DNA from: an uncultured Lachnospiraceae bacterium
GTDB taxonomy: Bacteria > Bacillota_A > Clostridia > Lachnospirales > Lachnospiraceae
Direction: 5' to 3'
Length of the DNA stretch: 7,437 bases
Assembly: GCA_900555005.1 (NCBI GenBank)
Contig: USJM01000086.1
Coordinates: 1-7,437 of the forward strand
The notes under the pieces are model-generated. The model worked only from the letters and a program-made list of their open reading frames with translations. It had not been told where the DNA came from and ran no database searches. Position numbers and translations under genes: made by a program. Positions 1 through 5,904 of this stretch are shown here, piece by piece (position 1 is the stretch's first letter; the number at the start of each line of letters is the position of its first letter).

Positions 1-78
1 GACAGGCCGCTCTTTCTCGGATCTGGGCTGAGCCGACCACTCCTTTCGCGGAACCGGACAGGCCGCTCCGCATCTGGG
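1..78. repeat. Short imperfect direct repeat downstream of the glutaredoxin-like gene
   Basis: The 12-mer GACAGGCCGCTC occurs at 1-12 and again at 57-68. Each copy is followed by ATCTGGG (21-27 and 72-78), so the unit is repeated imperfectly with a 5-base difference in length. No open frame or T-rich terminator is evident between the copies. The repeat lies just beyond the stop codon of the minus-strand gene ending at 80. It may be part of a longer array outside the window or a trace of a local duplication. Its function is unknown. Confidence 0.4.
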
Positions 79-79
79 A

Positions 80-358
80 TTACGCCTGGGCGGCCTTCAG
101 CACCTTCTCCACCTCATCCCGGATTTCCTCGTAGGTCTGTCCCGGGTGTGACTCGTAAACTTTCTGTTCATCCACATACATCGTCGGCGTGTAGTAGTAA
201 TCATACTGGTCGGCAATATCAGGCTGCTGATCCTCCAGGATCCAGTCAACCGGGACCTCGCGGTATGCGGTATTGTTTTCGCACAGCTCATTGTAGGCGA
301 GGCGTGCCTTTTTGCAGTACGGACACCCGGATAAAATAAACGCTTTGACCTGTTTCAT
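80..358 (-). CDS. Glutaredoxin-like thioredoxin-fold protein (CPYC)
   Basis: This 92-residue protein is the size of a classical glutaredoxin. It begins with a beta strand (KAFILSG) leading into the redox motif CPYC at residues 12-15. The Thr-Pro pair at 57-58 (YYYTPTMYVD) is the expected cis-proline site that faces the active cysteines. Such proteins catalyse cytosolic thiol-disulfide exchange, with glutathione or another low-molecular-weight thiol, or a thioredoxin-reductase-like partner. The physiological partner cannot be told from sequence. I chose the ATG at 356-358 because AAGGAG sits six bases upstream; an in-frame TTG two codons earlier overlaps that ribosome binding site and is unlikely. 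An extra cysteine at residue 26 and a tyrosine-rich stretch at 52-56 are visible. The gene stands alone, divergent from degV. Confidence 0.88.
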   Translation of the reverse strand: MKQVKAFILSGCPYCKKARLAYNELCENNTAYREVPVDWILEDQQPDIADQYDYYYTPTMYVDEQKVYESHPGQTYEEIRDEVEKVLKAAQA

Positions 359-431
359 AGACAACTCCTTTCTTCTGCCTCTTGCTCTGATTCTCCTGCG
401 GCAGCCAGTTTACGGCACTTCTATATATCGA

Positions 432-461
432 AGAATACCACAGGCGGAGCCGGATACTCAA
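432..461 (-). promoter_or_regulatory. Possible promoter of the glutaredoxin-like gene
   Basis: Read on the minus strand, TTGAGT (456-461) and TATTCT (432-437) are 18 bases apart. Each matches the sigma-A consensus at four of six positions. This would give a leader of roughly 65 bases before the ATG at 358. It is a weak prediction made by eye, and another start site in the region is possible. Confidence 0.35.
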
Positions 462-474
462 GGATATGATCACA

Positions 475-526
475 GTCCCTGGCTCCCTGCCTCCCTGTCT
501 CTCTGTCCCTCCCTGGCTCTCCGTCC
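475..526. other. Pyrimidine-rich tract; G-rich, potential quadruplex on the minus strand
   Basis: The plus strand is almost purely C/T with repeated CCCTG and CTCCCT words. CCC runs fall at 477-479, 485-487, 493-495, 507-509 and 511-513, so the minus strand carries five GGG tracts separated by 1, 11, 5 and 5 bases. Four tracts are enough for an intramolecular G-quadruplex, although the 11-base loop would weaken it. The tract lies between the presumed promoters of the glutaredoxin-like gene and degV, upstream of both. It has no coding potential that I believe. Slippage-generated low complexity is the simpler explanation. Confidence 0.45.
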
Positions 527-572
527 TTTACACCTGATCAATGTTGTGCTGTTCCTATCCCCCCGTTTTGTG

Positions 573-578
573 TATAAT
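573..578 (+). promoter_or_regulatory. -10 box upstream of degV
   Basis: A perfect TATAAT lies 76 bases before the degV start codon, preceded by a C-run and TTTTGTG. No good -35 hexamer is found at 16-18 bases upstream, where the sequence reads roughly TGTTCC. The promoter is therefore weak, needs an activator, or is only a chance match. It would leave an untranslated leader of about 70 bases. Confidence 0.45.
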
Positions 579-654
579 GAAGCAAAAAGATGATCCGCTG
601 GCAAACCGCAGAAAGCAGTTGTCCATCGGATGCATGGACAAAGGATACTGAGAG

Positions 655-1512
655 ATGAATAAACAGAAAACCGCTGTGGTTGTAGATTCCGGCTGCGACG
701 TGTCCCCGGAATTCCGCAAAAAATATGACATCCGGCTTCTTCCCTTCAAGGTTCGCTATCCTGAAAAGGAATACCTGGATGCTGTCGATATCGACCCGAT
801 GATGGTTTACAGAAGATTCCCTGGAGAGATTCCGACTACTTCCACGCCGTCCCCCGGAGATGTCGTAGAGCTGATGAAAGGGCTGAAAGAAGAAGGCTTC
901 GAGAATGTCTTCGTCTTCTGTATATCCGATAAGCTGTCCGGCACCTACAATACGGTTCGTATGGTGGCCGAATCCTACCAGCTCGGTCTGAATGTCCGGC
1001 CTGTGGATACGCTCAACATCTCTGTCGCATGTGCGCTGGTCGCCATTTGGGCTGCGGACCAGCTTTCGCAGGGCAGCAGCTTTGAGGAAGTAGACAGCCG
1101 GCTTGACGAAGTCATCCGACGCTCCACCGTCATGTTCTACATGGATTCGCTTGAATATCTCAAGCATGGCGGCCGAATCGGCAGAGTCGAGTACATGGCC
1201 GCTCAGCTTCTTCACATCCGTCCGATCATTGCCTGCAATGAGGAAGGCACGTACATCACCGTCGCCAAGCTCAGGGGCGGACGCCAGGCAAAAAACCGCC
1301 TGATGGAAGAAGTGCGGAAGTATGTATCCGGAAAGAAGTGCTGGTTCATCGTCGCGGAAGGAGACGGACATGAGGCTGCCATGGAGGCTGTCAGAACGCT
1401 GAAAGAAGAATACCCGGGCAGTGAAGTCCTTTATGAGCTCCAGATTGCCGCGTCGCTTGCGGTCAACACAGGGAGCGGTCTGCTCGGAATCGGCATCCTT
1501 CCGCTTGAATAG
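655..1512 (+). CDS. DegV family (FakB-type) fatty-acid binding protein
   Basis: The 285-residue protein has the normal DegV length and all of the family's hallmark motifs. These are VVVDSGCD near the N-terminus, PTTSTPSPGD at 60-69, the ISDKLSGTYN stretch at 90-99, LEYLKHGGRIGR at 166-177, and the C-terminal VNTGSGLLGIG at 270-280. DegV/FakB proteins bind one fatty acid in a buried pocket. In characterised cases they present it to the kinase FakA, which makes acyl-phosphate for phospholipid synthesis. No fakA gene lies in the window, so the partner is inferred. The ATG at 655 follows AAAGGA nine bases upstream, and the next codons match the family start. The gene appears monocistronic: the following genes are on the other strand. 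Clostridia usually carry several DegV paralogues, so the specific ligand is unknown. Confidence 0.93.
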   Translation: MNKQKTAVVVDSGCDVSPEFRKKYDIRLLPFKVRYPEKEYLDAVDIDPMMVYRRFPGEIPTTSTPSPGDVVELMKGLKEEGFENVFVFCISDKLSGTYNTVRMVAESYQLGLNVRPVDTLNISVACALVAIWAADQLSQGSSFEEVDSRLDEVIRRSTVMFYMDSLEYLKHGGRIGRVEYMAAQLLHIRPIIACNEEGTYITVAKLRGGRQAKNRLMEEVRKYVSGKKCWFIVAEGDGHEAAMEAVRTLKEEYPGSEVLYELQIAASLAVNTGSGLLGIGILPLE

Positions 1513-1644
1513 AACCACCCGCCCGTCACAGGCAGGCTCTGATCATCGACGATCTGGTGATCTATATCTCCTGCACAGCCTGGGCTTCCTGAATCAGGGG
1601 CTCCTCGGAAGTGATCGTATCGCTCTCCTTGCCATCTGGGGCGC

Positions 1645-1676
1645 AAGGGACTGTCTCTTGCTGTTGACTGTCCCTT
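1645..1676. repeat. Hairpin in the convergent gap between degV and the cobB pair
   Basis: AAGGGAC (1645-1651) pairs perfectly with GTCCCTT (1670-1676). After one T-T mismatch the stem continues with GTC/GAC, leaving a ten-base loop. The element is readable from both sides and sits between two convergent transcription units, where a bidirectional terminator is expected. Neither strand shows a T-tract after the stem, so it is not a standard intrinsic terminator. It could instead protect mRNA 3' ends or mark a factor-dependent stop. Confidence 0.45.
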
Positions 1677-1682
1677 GATGCG

Positions 1683-1700
1683 GACAGCACCCTTGCTGTC
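1683..1700 (-). terminator. Compact hairpin directly after the cysteine-rich gene
   Basis: GACAGC and GCTGTC form a perfect six-base stem around a six-base loop, starting about ten bases beyond the stop codon of the minus-strand cysteine-rich gene. A second larger hairpin (1645-1676) follows in the same direction of transcription. The lack of a T-run makes termination uncertain. Position is the main argument. Confidence 0.35.
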
Positions 1701-1709
1701 TCAGGCTGC

Positions 1710-1976
1710 TCATAAAGAAGGAGCGGTACTCTCAATCGCATCCCTGAGGCACCGGCAGATCTGCCCATAGTGCTCTGCCTCATGGGGATAGGTGCATTGG
1801 GAACAGTCTTTGATCTTTCTCCCATCCCTGACAATTTCAGATGGAGTTCCGGGACAGGAGTCAAGAAAGTACAGCGGGCAGTAACAGAACAGACAGTTGA
1901 GCTCTTCCAGTCCCTCGTGGCAGGGATAATACTTACAGCTCCGGTTTGCAAAAAAACAGCTCGAATTCTCTCTCAT
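1710..1976 (-). CDS. Cysteine-rich small protein of the cobalamin-associated family (PF04071-like)
   Basis: This 88-residue protein has 11 cysteines (7, 14, 19, 28, 31, 33, 41, 58, 61, 74, 76). It carries the recognisable pattern CKYYPCH at 14-20, NCLFCYCPLY at 27-36, and KDCSQCTYPH at 56-65. That layout matches the small cysteine-rich domain found beside or fused to cobalamin biosynthesis proteins, thought to bind metal; its biochemical role is not established. Cys28/31/33 and Cys58/61 with His20 and His65 are the likely ligands. The start is fixed by MREN, typical of the family, with GAGGAAAGAGAC in front. Its ATG overlaps the TGA stop of cobB (ATGA), so the two are translationally coupled. 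A longer in-frame extension upstream lies inside cobB and is not a real start. Confidence 0.85.
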   Translation of the reverse strand: MRENSSCFFANRSCKYYPCHEGLEELNCLFCYCPLYFLDSCPGTPSEIVRDGRKIKDCSQCTYPHEAEHYGQICRCLRDAIESTAPSL

Positions 1977-3373
1977 GTCTCTTTCCTCTTCCCATAGATC
2001 CTGCAGAGATCTGAAAAGTGCGCCGCAAACGAGGGACAGGATGGCCAGTAGAGATGCGGGAAACCAAGGAACTGATTCCCGTTCTCGTGGACACAATCAA
2101 AACGGCGATGAGATACTGGTTTTTCTGCCGTGCAGTCCCTTCCGCAGTCTGTTGCATCATAGTAATGAAATTCATGTCCCCGGATGCCCTCCCCCGATCG
2201 AAGGAACCGCGGCGTCTTCTCCCGAAGCTCCAGATATCCGAACCTGACGAGATGTCCCATGTACTTTGCCTGACCCGGGAGATATCCTGCCATGGGAAAG
2301 CAGTTCCCCTCCATGTCCTCCATGAATTCCAGAAGATACAGAAAGCCGCCGCACTCTGCGATACAGGGAAGTCCACCCTCGAGCTTTTCCCGGACATCCT
2401 CTCTCATCCTTCTGTTCTCCGAGAGTTCTCCGGCATGCAGTTCGGGATAACCTCCCGGCAGATACAGGCCCTGTACATCTTCCGGGAGCATCCAGTCATG
2501 CAGCGGCGAGAACGGGACAATCTCCGCCCCCATCGCGCGCAGAAGGTTCAGGTTATCCTGATAGGTGAAACAGAACGCCTCATCCCTGGCCGCTGCCACA
2601 CGGAACGGGGCGCCGCCTGTCTCTGGAAACGGTGAATCTGTCCCTTCGATCACACCTGCCTGCTGTGCGATCGCAAGGATCTTCCCCAGATCCGCATTTG
2701 CCTCCAAAAGGGCTGCTGCGCGGAAAAGAGAATCCTTAAAACCACTCTCCCCGGGAAGCACAAGACCAAGGTGCCGGCTCTCCAGGCGCAGATTCTCCTC
2801 CTCCGGGAAGCAACCGACAACCGGAAGGTGGAGATTCGTCTCCACAAGCTGTGCCAGGATCTTCGCGAATGAACCGGGAACCCGGTTCAGGAGAACTCCC
2901 CGGATGAGATGCGCATGATCCATGGCAAGGAAGCCCGACAGAAGCGCAAGAAGGGATCTTCCCGTCCCCCTTGCATCGATAACAAGGAGAATCGGACAGC
3001 CCAGCGCTCTGGCCAGATCATACGAGGAGCCGGTTTCCTCCACACCTCCCGCGCCGTCAAAGAGTCCCATGACGCCTTCCACGACGGCAAGATCTGTCCG
3101 TTGCTCCCCGCAGTGCCAGGTGAAGAGGGAGGCCGCCATCTCACTTCCGGCAAGATATGTATCCAGGTTTACGGATGGTCTGCCTGTAATCTGCTCCTGG
3201 TACATGGGATCAATGAAGTCCGGTCCCGCCTTGAAGGCCTGCACGGAAAGTCCCCGATTTTTCAAGGCGGAAAGAAGAGCCGCCGTCACAGTCGTCTTTC
3301 CGCTCCCGCTCTTAGGAGCCGCAAGCAGGATGCGCGGTGTATGGCATTTCATCATAAAGAAATTATTTTTCAT
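1973..3373 (-). CDS. cbiA: Cobyrinate a,c-diamide synthase (CbiA/CobB)
   Basis: The 466-residue protein has the two-domain layout of the family. At the N-terminus a dethiobiotin-synthetase-like ATPase domain shows the P-loop APKSGSGKTT (19-28), FKAGPDFIDP (47-56) and VVEGVMGLFDG (97-107). The C-terminal glutaminase domain shows LYLPGGYPE, the nucleophile in AECGG (Cys341), GHEFHY (399-404) and GFPH with His440 as the likely catalytic base. The enzyme amidates the a and c side chains of cobyrinic acid, or of its cobalt-free form in aerobic pathways, using glutamine and ATP. Clostridial homologues belong to the anaerobic route. The ATG at 3373 has only a weak GGA before it. MM at residues 7-8 is an alternative start, but it has no ribosome binding site. 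The gene is coupled to the cysteine-rich gene downstream. No other cobalamin genes lie in the window. Confidence 0.93.
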   Translation of the reverse strand: MKNNFFMMKCHTPRILLAAPKSGSGKTTVTAALLSALKNRGLSVQAFKAGPDFIDPMYQEQITGRPSVNLDTYLAGSEMAASLFTWHCGEQRTDLAVVEGVMGLFDGAGGVEETGSSYDLARALGCPILLVIDARGTGRSLLALLSGFLAMDHAHLIRGVLLNRVPGSFAKILAQLVETNLHLPVVGCFPEEENLRLESRHLGLVLPGESGFKDSLFRAAALLEANADLGKILAIAQQAGVIEGTDSPFPETGGAPFRVAAARDEAFCFTYQDNLNLLRAMGAEIVPFSPLHDWMLPEDVQGLYLPGGYPELHAGELSENRRMREDVREKLEGGLPCIAECGGFLYLLEFMEDMEGNCFPMAGYLPGQAKYMGHLVRFGYLELREKTPRFLRSGEGIRGHEFHYYDATDCGRDCTAEKPVSHRRFDCVHENGNQFLGFPHLYWPSCPSFAAHFSDLCRIYGKRKET

Positions 3374-3403
3374 TTCCGATCCAGTTTACAGATAACCCTT
3401 ACC

Positions 3404-3435
3404 TTCTCCAGAAACAACCCGGCTGCTCTGGAGAA
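3404..3435 (-). repeat. Nine-base-pair hairpin between the MDR gene and cobB
   Basis: TTCTCCAGA (3404-3412) and TCTGGAGAA (3427-3435) are perfect inverted copies around a 14-base loop. The element occupies much of the 79-base gap after the oxidoreductase stop codon and before cobB. It is followed by AGGTAAGGG rather than a T-tract in the direction of transcription, so it may be a weak terminator of the upstream operon or a structured leader of cobB. There is no room for, or sign of, a cobalamin riboswitch (no GCCACTG-type B12 box seen). Confidence 0.5.
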
Positions 3436-3452
3436 CTGCTTTACCTTCGCTC

Positions 3453-4454
3453 TTAAACCTTCAAGATTGTTTTCCCCTTGGATCCGCCGCGCTTTACCTT
3501 GTCAAGGGCTTCATTTACCTGATCCAGATTGAATACGCCATCAATAGAAGTTTCCAGCGGATGATCCTCGTCAAACAGGCTGGCTATTTTCTCCAGCTGG
3601 CGTCCATCCTCATGTACAAAGATGAAATCATAGGTCTGGTTCTTTGCCGCCGCCATTTTGTCATATTTTCTCCCGGCGAACTGAAAAAGGACTCTCTTAA
3701 AGAACGGCATCCTGGTTCTTATTGCAAATCTGCCATTCGGCAGTCCTCTTAATGATACCAGACTGCCGCCTTTTTTCAGCACTTTAAATTCGTCAGGAAG
3801 CGCACGGTCGCCAAGCGTATCAAGAACATGGTCAACATCAGATAATACCTCAGCGAAGTTTTCTTTTTTGTAGTCGATGAATTTCTCGGCACCGAGTTTC
3901 TTTACACGTTCTTCATTTCCCCCACTTCCATTGGTATAAACGTGCAGTCCGAGACTTTTGGCTACCGGAATCGCCATCGCGCCCAGACTTCCTGTTCCTC
4001 CGGAAATGAATACGGATTCTCCCTGTTTTACCTGCATGATCTCGAAAGCCTGCATTGCCGTAAGGGCAGTCAGCGGGACCGTCGCCGCCTCCTCAAAGGA
4101 CAGATAGTCCGGAATACGGGCCAGAGCAGATTCTTTTACTGCTGCATGTTCCGCAAATGCGCCGATTTTATGAAGCGGCATCCGGCCATAGACCCGGTCC
4201 CCGGCTTTGAAGCGTGCAGCTCTCCTTCCGGCCTTTTCAACCACTCCGGAGAATTCATTTCCCATAACAAACGGCACCTTATAGGGAACGATCAATTTCA
4301 CTTCCCCTCGGATGATCATATTGTCCAGTGGATTAACGGCTGCTGCCATAATACGCACAAGAACTTCATCATCCTCCGGAACAGGTACAGGAAGATCCTG
4401 AATTTCCAGATCTGTTCCCTTTTTGTCATAATGTGTCAAAACCGCTGCCTTCAT
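3453..4454 (-). CDS. NADP-dependent MDR oxidoreductase (quinone oxidoreductase-like)
   Basis: The 333-residue protein has the GroES-like catalytic domain of the medium-chain dehydrogenase/reductase superfamily (AAAVNPLDNMIIRG at 37-50, GNEFSGVVEKAG at 65-76, GDRVYGR at 85-91). A Rossmann domain follows, with the nucleotide loop SGGTGSLGAMAI at 151-162. I see no cysteine anywhere in it, so neither the catalytic nor the structural zinc site of alcohol dehydrogenases can be present. This points to the zinc-independent quinone/enone reductase branch that uses NADPH. The start ATG (4452-4454) follows AAAAGGAG at eight bases and overlaps the TGA of the Rrf2 gene (ATGA). It is the last gene of a three-gene operon with a regulator and a nitroreductase, which suggests a role in reducing electrophiles or quinones. 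The actual substrate is unknown. Confidence 0.9.
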   Translation of the reverse strand: MKAAVLTHYDKKGTDLEIQDLPVPVPEDDEVLVRIMAAAVNPLDNMIIRGEVKLIVPYKVPFVMGNEFSGVVEKAGRRAARFKAGDRVYGRMPLHKIGAFAEHAAVKESALARIPDYLSFEEAATVPLTALTAMQAFEIMQVKQGESVFISGGTGSLGAMAIPVAKSLGLHVYTNGSGGNEERVKKLGAEKFIDYKKENFAEVLSDVDHVLDTLGDRALPDEFKVLKKGGSLVSLRGLPNGRFAIRTRMPFFKRVLFQFAGRKYDKMAAAKNQTYDFIFVHEDGRQLEKIASLFDEDHPLETSIDGVFNLDQVNEALDKVKRGGSKGKTILKV

Positions 4455-4894
4455 TGAATGTTCTCCTTTTTATTGTTTCTTATATATTCCTGCATGCTGT
4501 TTATACAGTCTGCGAGTGTCATGCCCTGTAATCTTTTTTCCACACTTTCTTCCATATCCCGAAACATCCCCCCGAGAACCGGCCGGATATTGCTTCCGAC
4601 AATGCAGGCATCATTCGGATTCTGATGGAGATCAAACAGGTGGAGGGTGTCTGTCTCCATGACAGCCTTGTAGATATCAAGGAGCGAAATATCATCCGGC
4701 TTTCTGACAAGCCGGAAACCGCTGACGCCCCGGCGTCCCTCGATGATTCCGGCCTTACTTAATCTTGTAGTAAGTTTCCGGATGTAGCTTGCATTTGTAC
4801 CGACGCTTTCCGCAATCTGATCGGAATTCATGGGCGTCTCTGACTCAGAGATCAGGATCAACGTGTGTATGGAAGACGAGAATTTTGTATCCAT
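4451..4894 (-). CDS. Rrf2 family transcriptional regulator (YwnA-like)
   Basis: The 147-residue protein begins MDTKFSSSIHTLILIS, the usual Rrf2 start. The winged helix covers roughly residues 20-65 (MNSDQIAESVGTNASYIRKL, then the wing GRRGVSGFRL). Rrf2 proteins are homodimeric repressors that bind inverted repeats. This one lacks the three-cysteine cluster of IscR/NsrR and has only Cys97 (NDACIVG) and Cys130, so a cysteine-thiol or ligand signal is more likely than an iron-sulfur cluster. The start is ambiguous: three ATG codons in a row (4900, 4897, 4894) follow GGAGG by 1, 4 and 7 bases. The third gives normal spacing and the family N-terminus, so I use it. The gene overlaps the nitroreductase stop upstream and the MDR start downstream. 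It very probably represses its own operon through the palindrome at 5737-5755. Confidence 0.9.
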   Translation of the reverse strand: MDTKFSSSIHTLILISESETPMNSDQIAESVGTNASYIRKLTTRLSKAGIIEGRRGVSGFRLVRKPDDISLLDIYKAVMETDTLHLFDLHQNPNDACIVGSNIRPVLGGMFRDMEESVEKRLQGMTLADCINSMQEYIRNNKKENIQ

Positions 4895-4896
4895 CA

Positions 4897-5709
4897 TCAT
4901 GCCTCCAGCGCATATGTCGCGATATACTCCGTGTCTTCCGGGGTCTGAATGCCCGGATCTTCCTGAATGAATTGTCCCTTTATCCCACGTTCATCTGCCG
5001 CGATTTCAAAATGGCACAGTGCGATGCCCAGATCCACCTTCTGAATATCTCCGGTAGCTTCTCTGGCATATCCCTTCGTCTTTTTTTCATAAAAATGAAC
5101 CCGGTCCTTATCCACAACGGCCCTCCAGGGCTGCTTGTTCGTAGCAGAAGGAGCGAGGCGCACCATTTCGAGTGGCAGGTGCCATATACCTGCATCGCTC
5201 TCCTTCAATGGATTTTGAAAATTGCCGTGGAAAAACAATTCTTCAAACGGAACGCGGCTGTCCGATTTCATTCCCTTCCGCATCATACTCTCACGGATGG
5301 ATCGTTTTTCAGCTGCGTATCCTAACGGGGTGACGGCCGGCATCACCTCATCCTCCTTTAAATGAACAGCCTTTTCGAATGCTTTGCGGTCAATCGTTCC
5401 TGCCAGCCATACTGTTCCAAGTCCGAGTGAAGTCGCATAAAGGATAAACTTCTCAAAAGCATATCCAAACGAAAGTTCTGCATTCTTCTGTTTCTTATAT
5501 TTCCCGGCAACATAAGTATCCGCGCCAAGAATCACAGGACTGCTGACCCCCGCTTCCCGCGCATTCAGAATGGAAAAGGTAAGCGGCACTTCAAACAGTC
5601 CGGTGTCATGCTCAAGATAATCCCTCACCTGGTTCATTGTCTGTTCCGGAATTGGCTGTTCTTTATATGTCCGTACGCTCTTTCTGTTTCTAATCATCTC
5701 AGTGTTCAT
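4897..5709 (-). CDS. Nitroreductase family protein (putative TM-nitroreductase type)
   Basis: The 270-residue protein resembles the two-lobed TM1586-type nitroreductases rather than the shorter classical ones. It starts with the FMN-phosphate-binding RNRKSVRTY motif (residues 7-15). Residues 96-105 (GLGTVWLAGT) and 186-196 (APSATNKQPWR) are the other flavin-site landmarks; in this subfamily the second APS-N-QPW-like element lies in the C-terminal lobe. Members use FMN and NAD(P)H, but most have no known substrate. The ATG at 5707-5709 is preceded by AGAGGGG with good spacing. An extension to 5781 would run across the promoter and operator and is rejected. It is the first gene of the operon, its TGA overlapping the start of the Rrf2 gene. 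With the MDR enzyme it likely forms a flavin/NADPH defence against nitro compounds, quinones or related stress; that role is inference from context. Confidence 0.9.
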   Translation of the reverse strand: MNTEMIRNRKSVRTYKEQPIPEQTMNQVRDYLEHDTGLFEVPLTFSILNAREAGVSSPVILGADTYVAGKYKKQKNAELSFGYAFEKFILYATSLGLGTVWLAGTIDRKAFEKAVHLKEDEVMPAVTPLGYAAEKRSIRESMMRKGMKSDSRVPFEELFFHGNFQNPLKESDAGIWHLPLEMVRLAPSATNKQPWRAVVDKDRVHFYEKKTKGYAREATGDIQKVDLGIALCHFEIAADERGIKGQFIQEDPGIQTPEDTEYIATYALEA

Positions 5710-5736
5710 GTCGTTCCCCTCTTCTATTGATGTATT

Positions 5737-5755
5737 TGTATCTGTTTCAGATACA
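5737..5755 (-). promoter_or_regulatory. Perfect inverted repeat, probable Rrf2 operator
   Basis: TGTATCTG and CAGATACA are exact reverse complements separated by TTT. The repeat covers the -10/+1 region of the only good promoter before the nitroreductase-Rrf2-MDR operon, so a bound dimer would occlude RNA polymerase. The Rrf2 protein encoded in the operon is the obvious candidate ligand. Symmetry, length and position are seen directly; the pairing is inferred. Confidence 0.75.
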
Positions 5756-5781
5756 TTATCACGTGCCGTCCTGCCTGTCAA
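5753..5781 (-). promoter_or_regulatory. Promoter of the nitroreductase-Rrf2-MDR operon
   Basis: On the minus strand a perfect TTGACA (5776-5781) is followed after 17 bases by TAATGT (5753-5758). GATAAT (5755-5760), a better -10 match, is only 15 bases away. Either assignment puts transcription start inside or just after the inverted repeat at 5737-5755 and leaves a leader of about 35 bases with the ribosome binding site AGAGGGG. Confidence 0.7.
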
Positions 5782-5787
5782 TGTTTA

Positions 5788-5904
5788 TTATCGCAAGAAT
5801 AGAGTGTCTCTTTTCTTATGCAAAGCAGCAAGAGAATCCAGCGTGATATTATCTGATGTAACGGCATCACTGAATGCTTTGGGTGTTTTCCACTCGTTTA
5901 CCAT
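5788..5904 (-). pseudogene. Short 38-codon open frame, likely a relic, unrecognised
   Basis: An ATG at 5902-5904 opens a 38-residue frame starting MVNEWKTPKAFSD and ending TLFLR. AAAGGGG lies three bases before it, closer than ideal. The frame overlaps the ATPase-like fragment upstream in another frame and stops just before the -35 box of the nitroreductase operon. I do not recognise the product. VNEWKT could be the frameshifted continuation of the ATPase fragment, where family members have a WNEY-T-like stretch, but the similarity ends there. A functional small protein cannot be excluded. Decay product is the better guess. Confidence 0.3.

Noticed and set aside
538..1518. Long 326-codon open frame antisense to degV
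   Set aside because: It mirrors degV codon by codon and has no family resemblance. degV carries every family motif and a proper ribosome binding site. Antisense openness is a by-product of its codon usage.
1977..2096. 40-residue N-terminal extension of the cysteine-rich protein
   Set aside because: It lies within the cobB coding sequence. The family start MREN with its own ribosome binding site is at 1976.
3374..3452. Cobalamin riboswitch before cobB
   Set aside because: The gap is only 79 bases and has no B12-box-like sequence; only a simple hairpin is present.
2018..3532. Several plus-strand open frames of 90-207 codons antisense to cobB
   Set aside because: Their translations are arginine- and serine-rich with no recognisable motif, and they lie opposite a convincing CbiA/CobB sequence.
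5710..5781. 24-residue N-terminal extension of the nitroreductase
   Set aside because: It spans the promoter, the operator palindrome and the ribosome binding site of the internal ATG. The RNRKSVRTY motif lies at the usual distance from the start at 5709.
5795..5817. A/T-rich near-palindrome AAGAATAGAG-TGT-CTCTTTTCTT
   Set aside because: It has a mismatch and low G+C content, and it lies within decayed sequence rather than after an intact gene. It is too weak to call a terminator.
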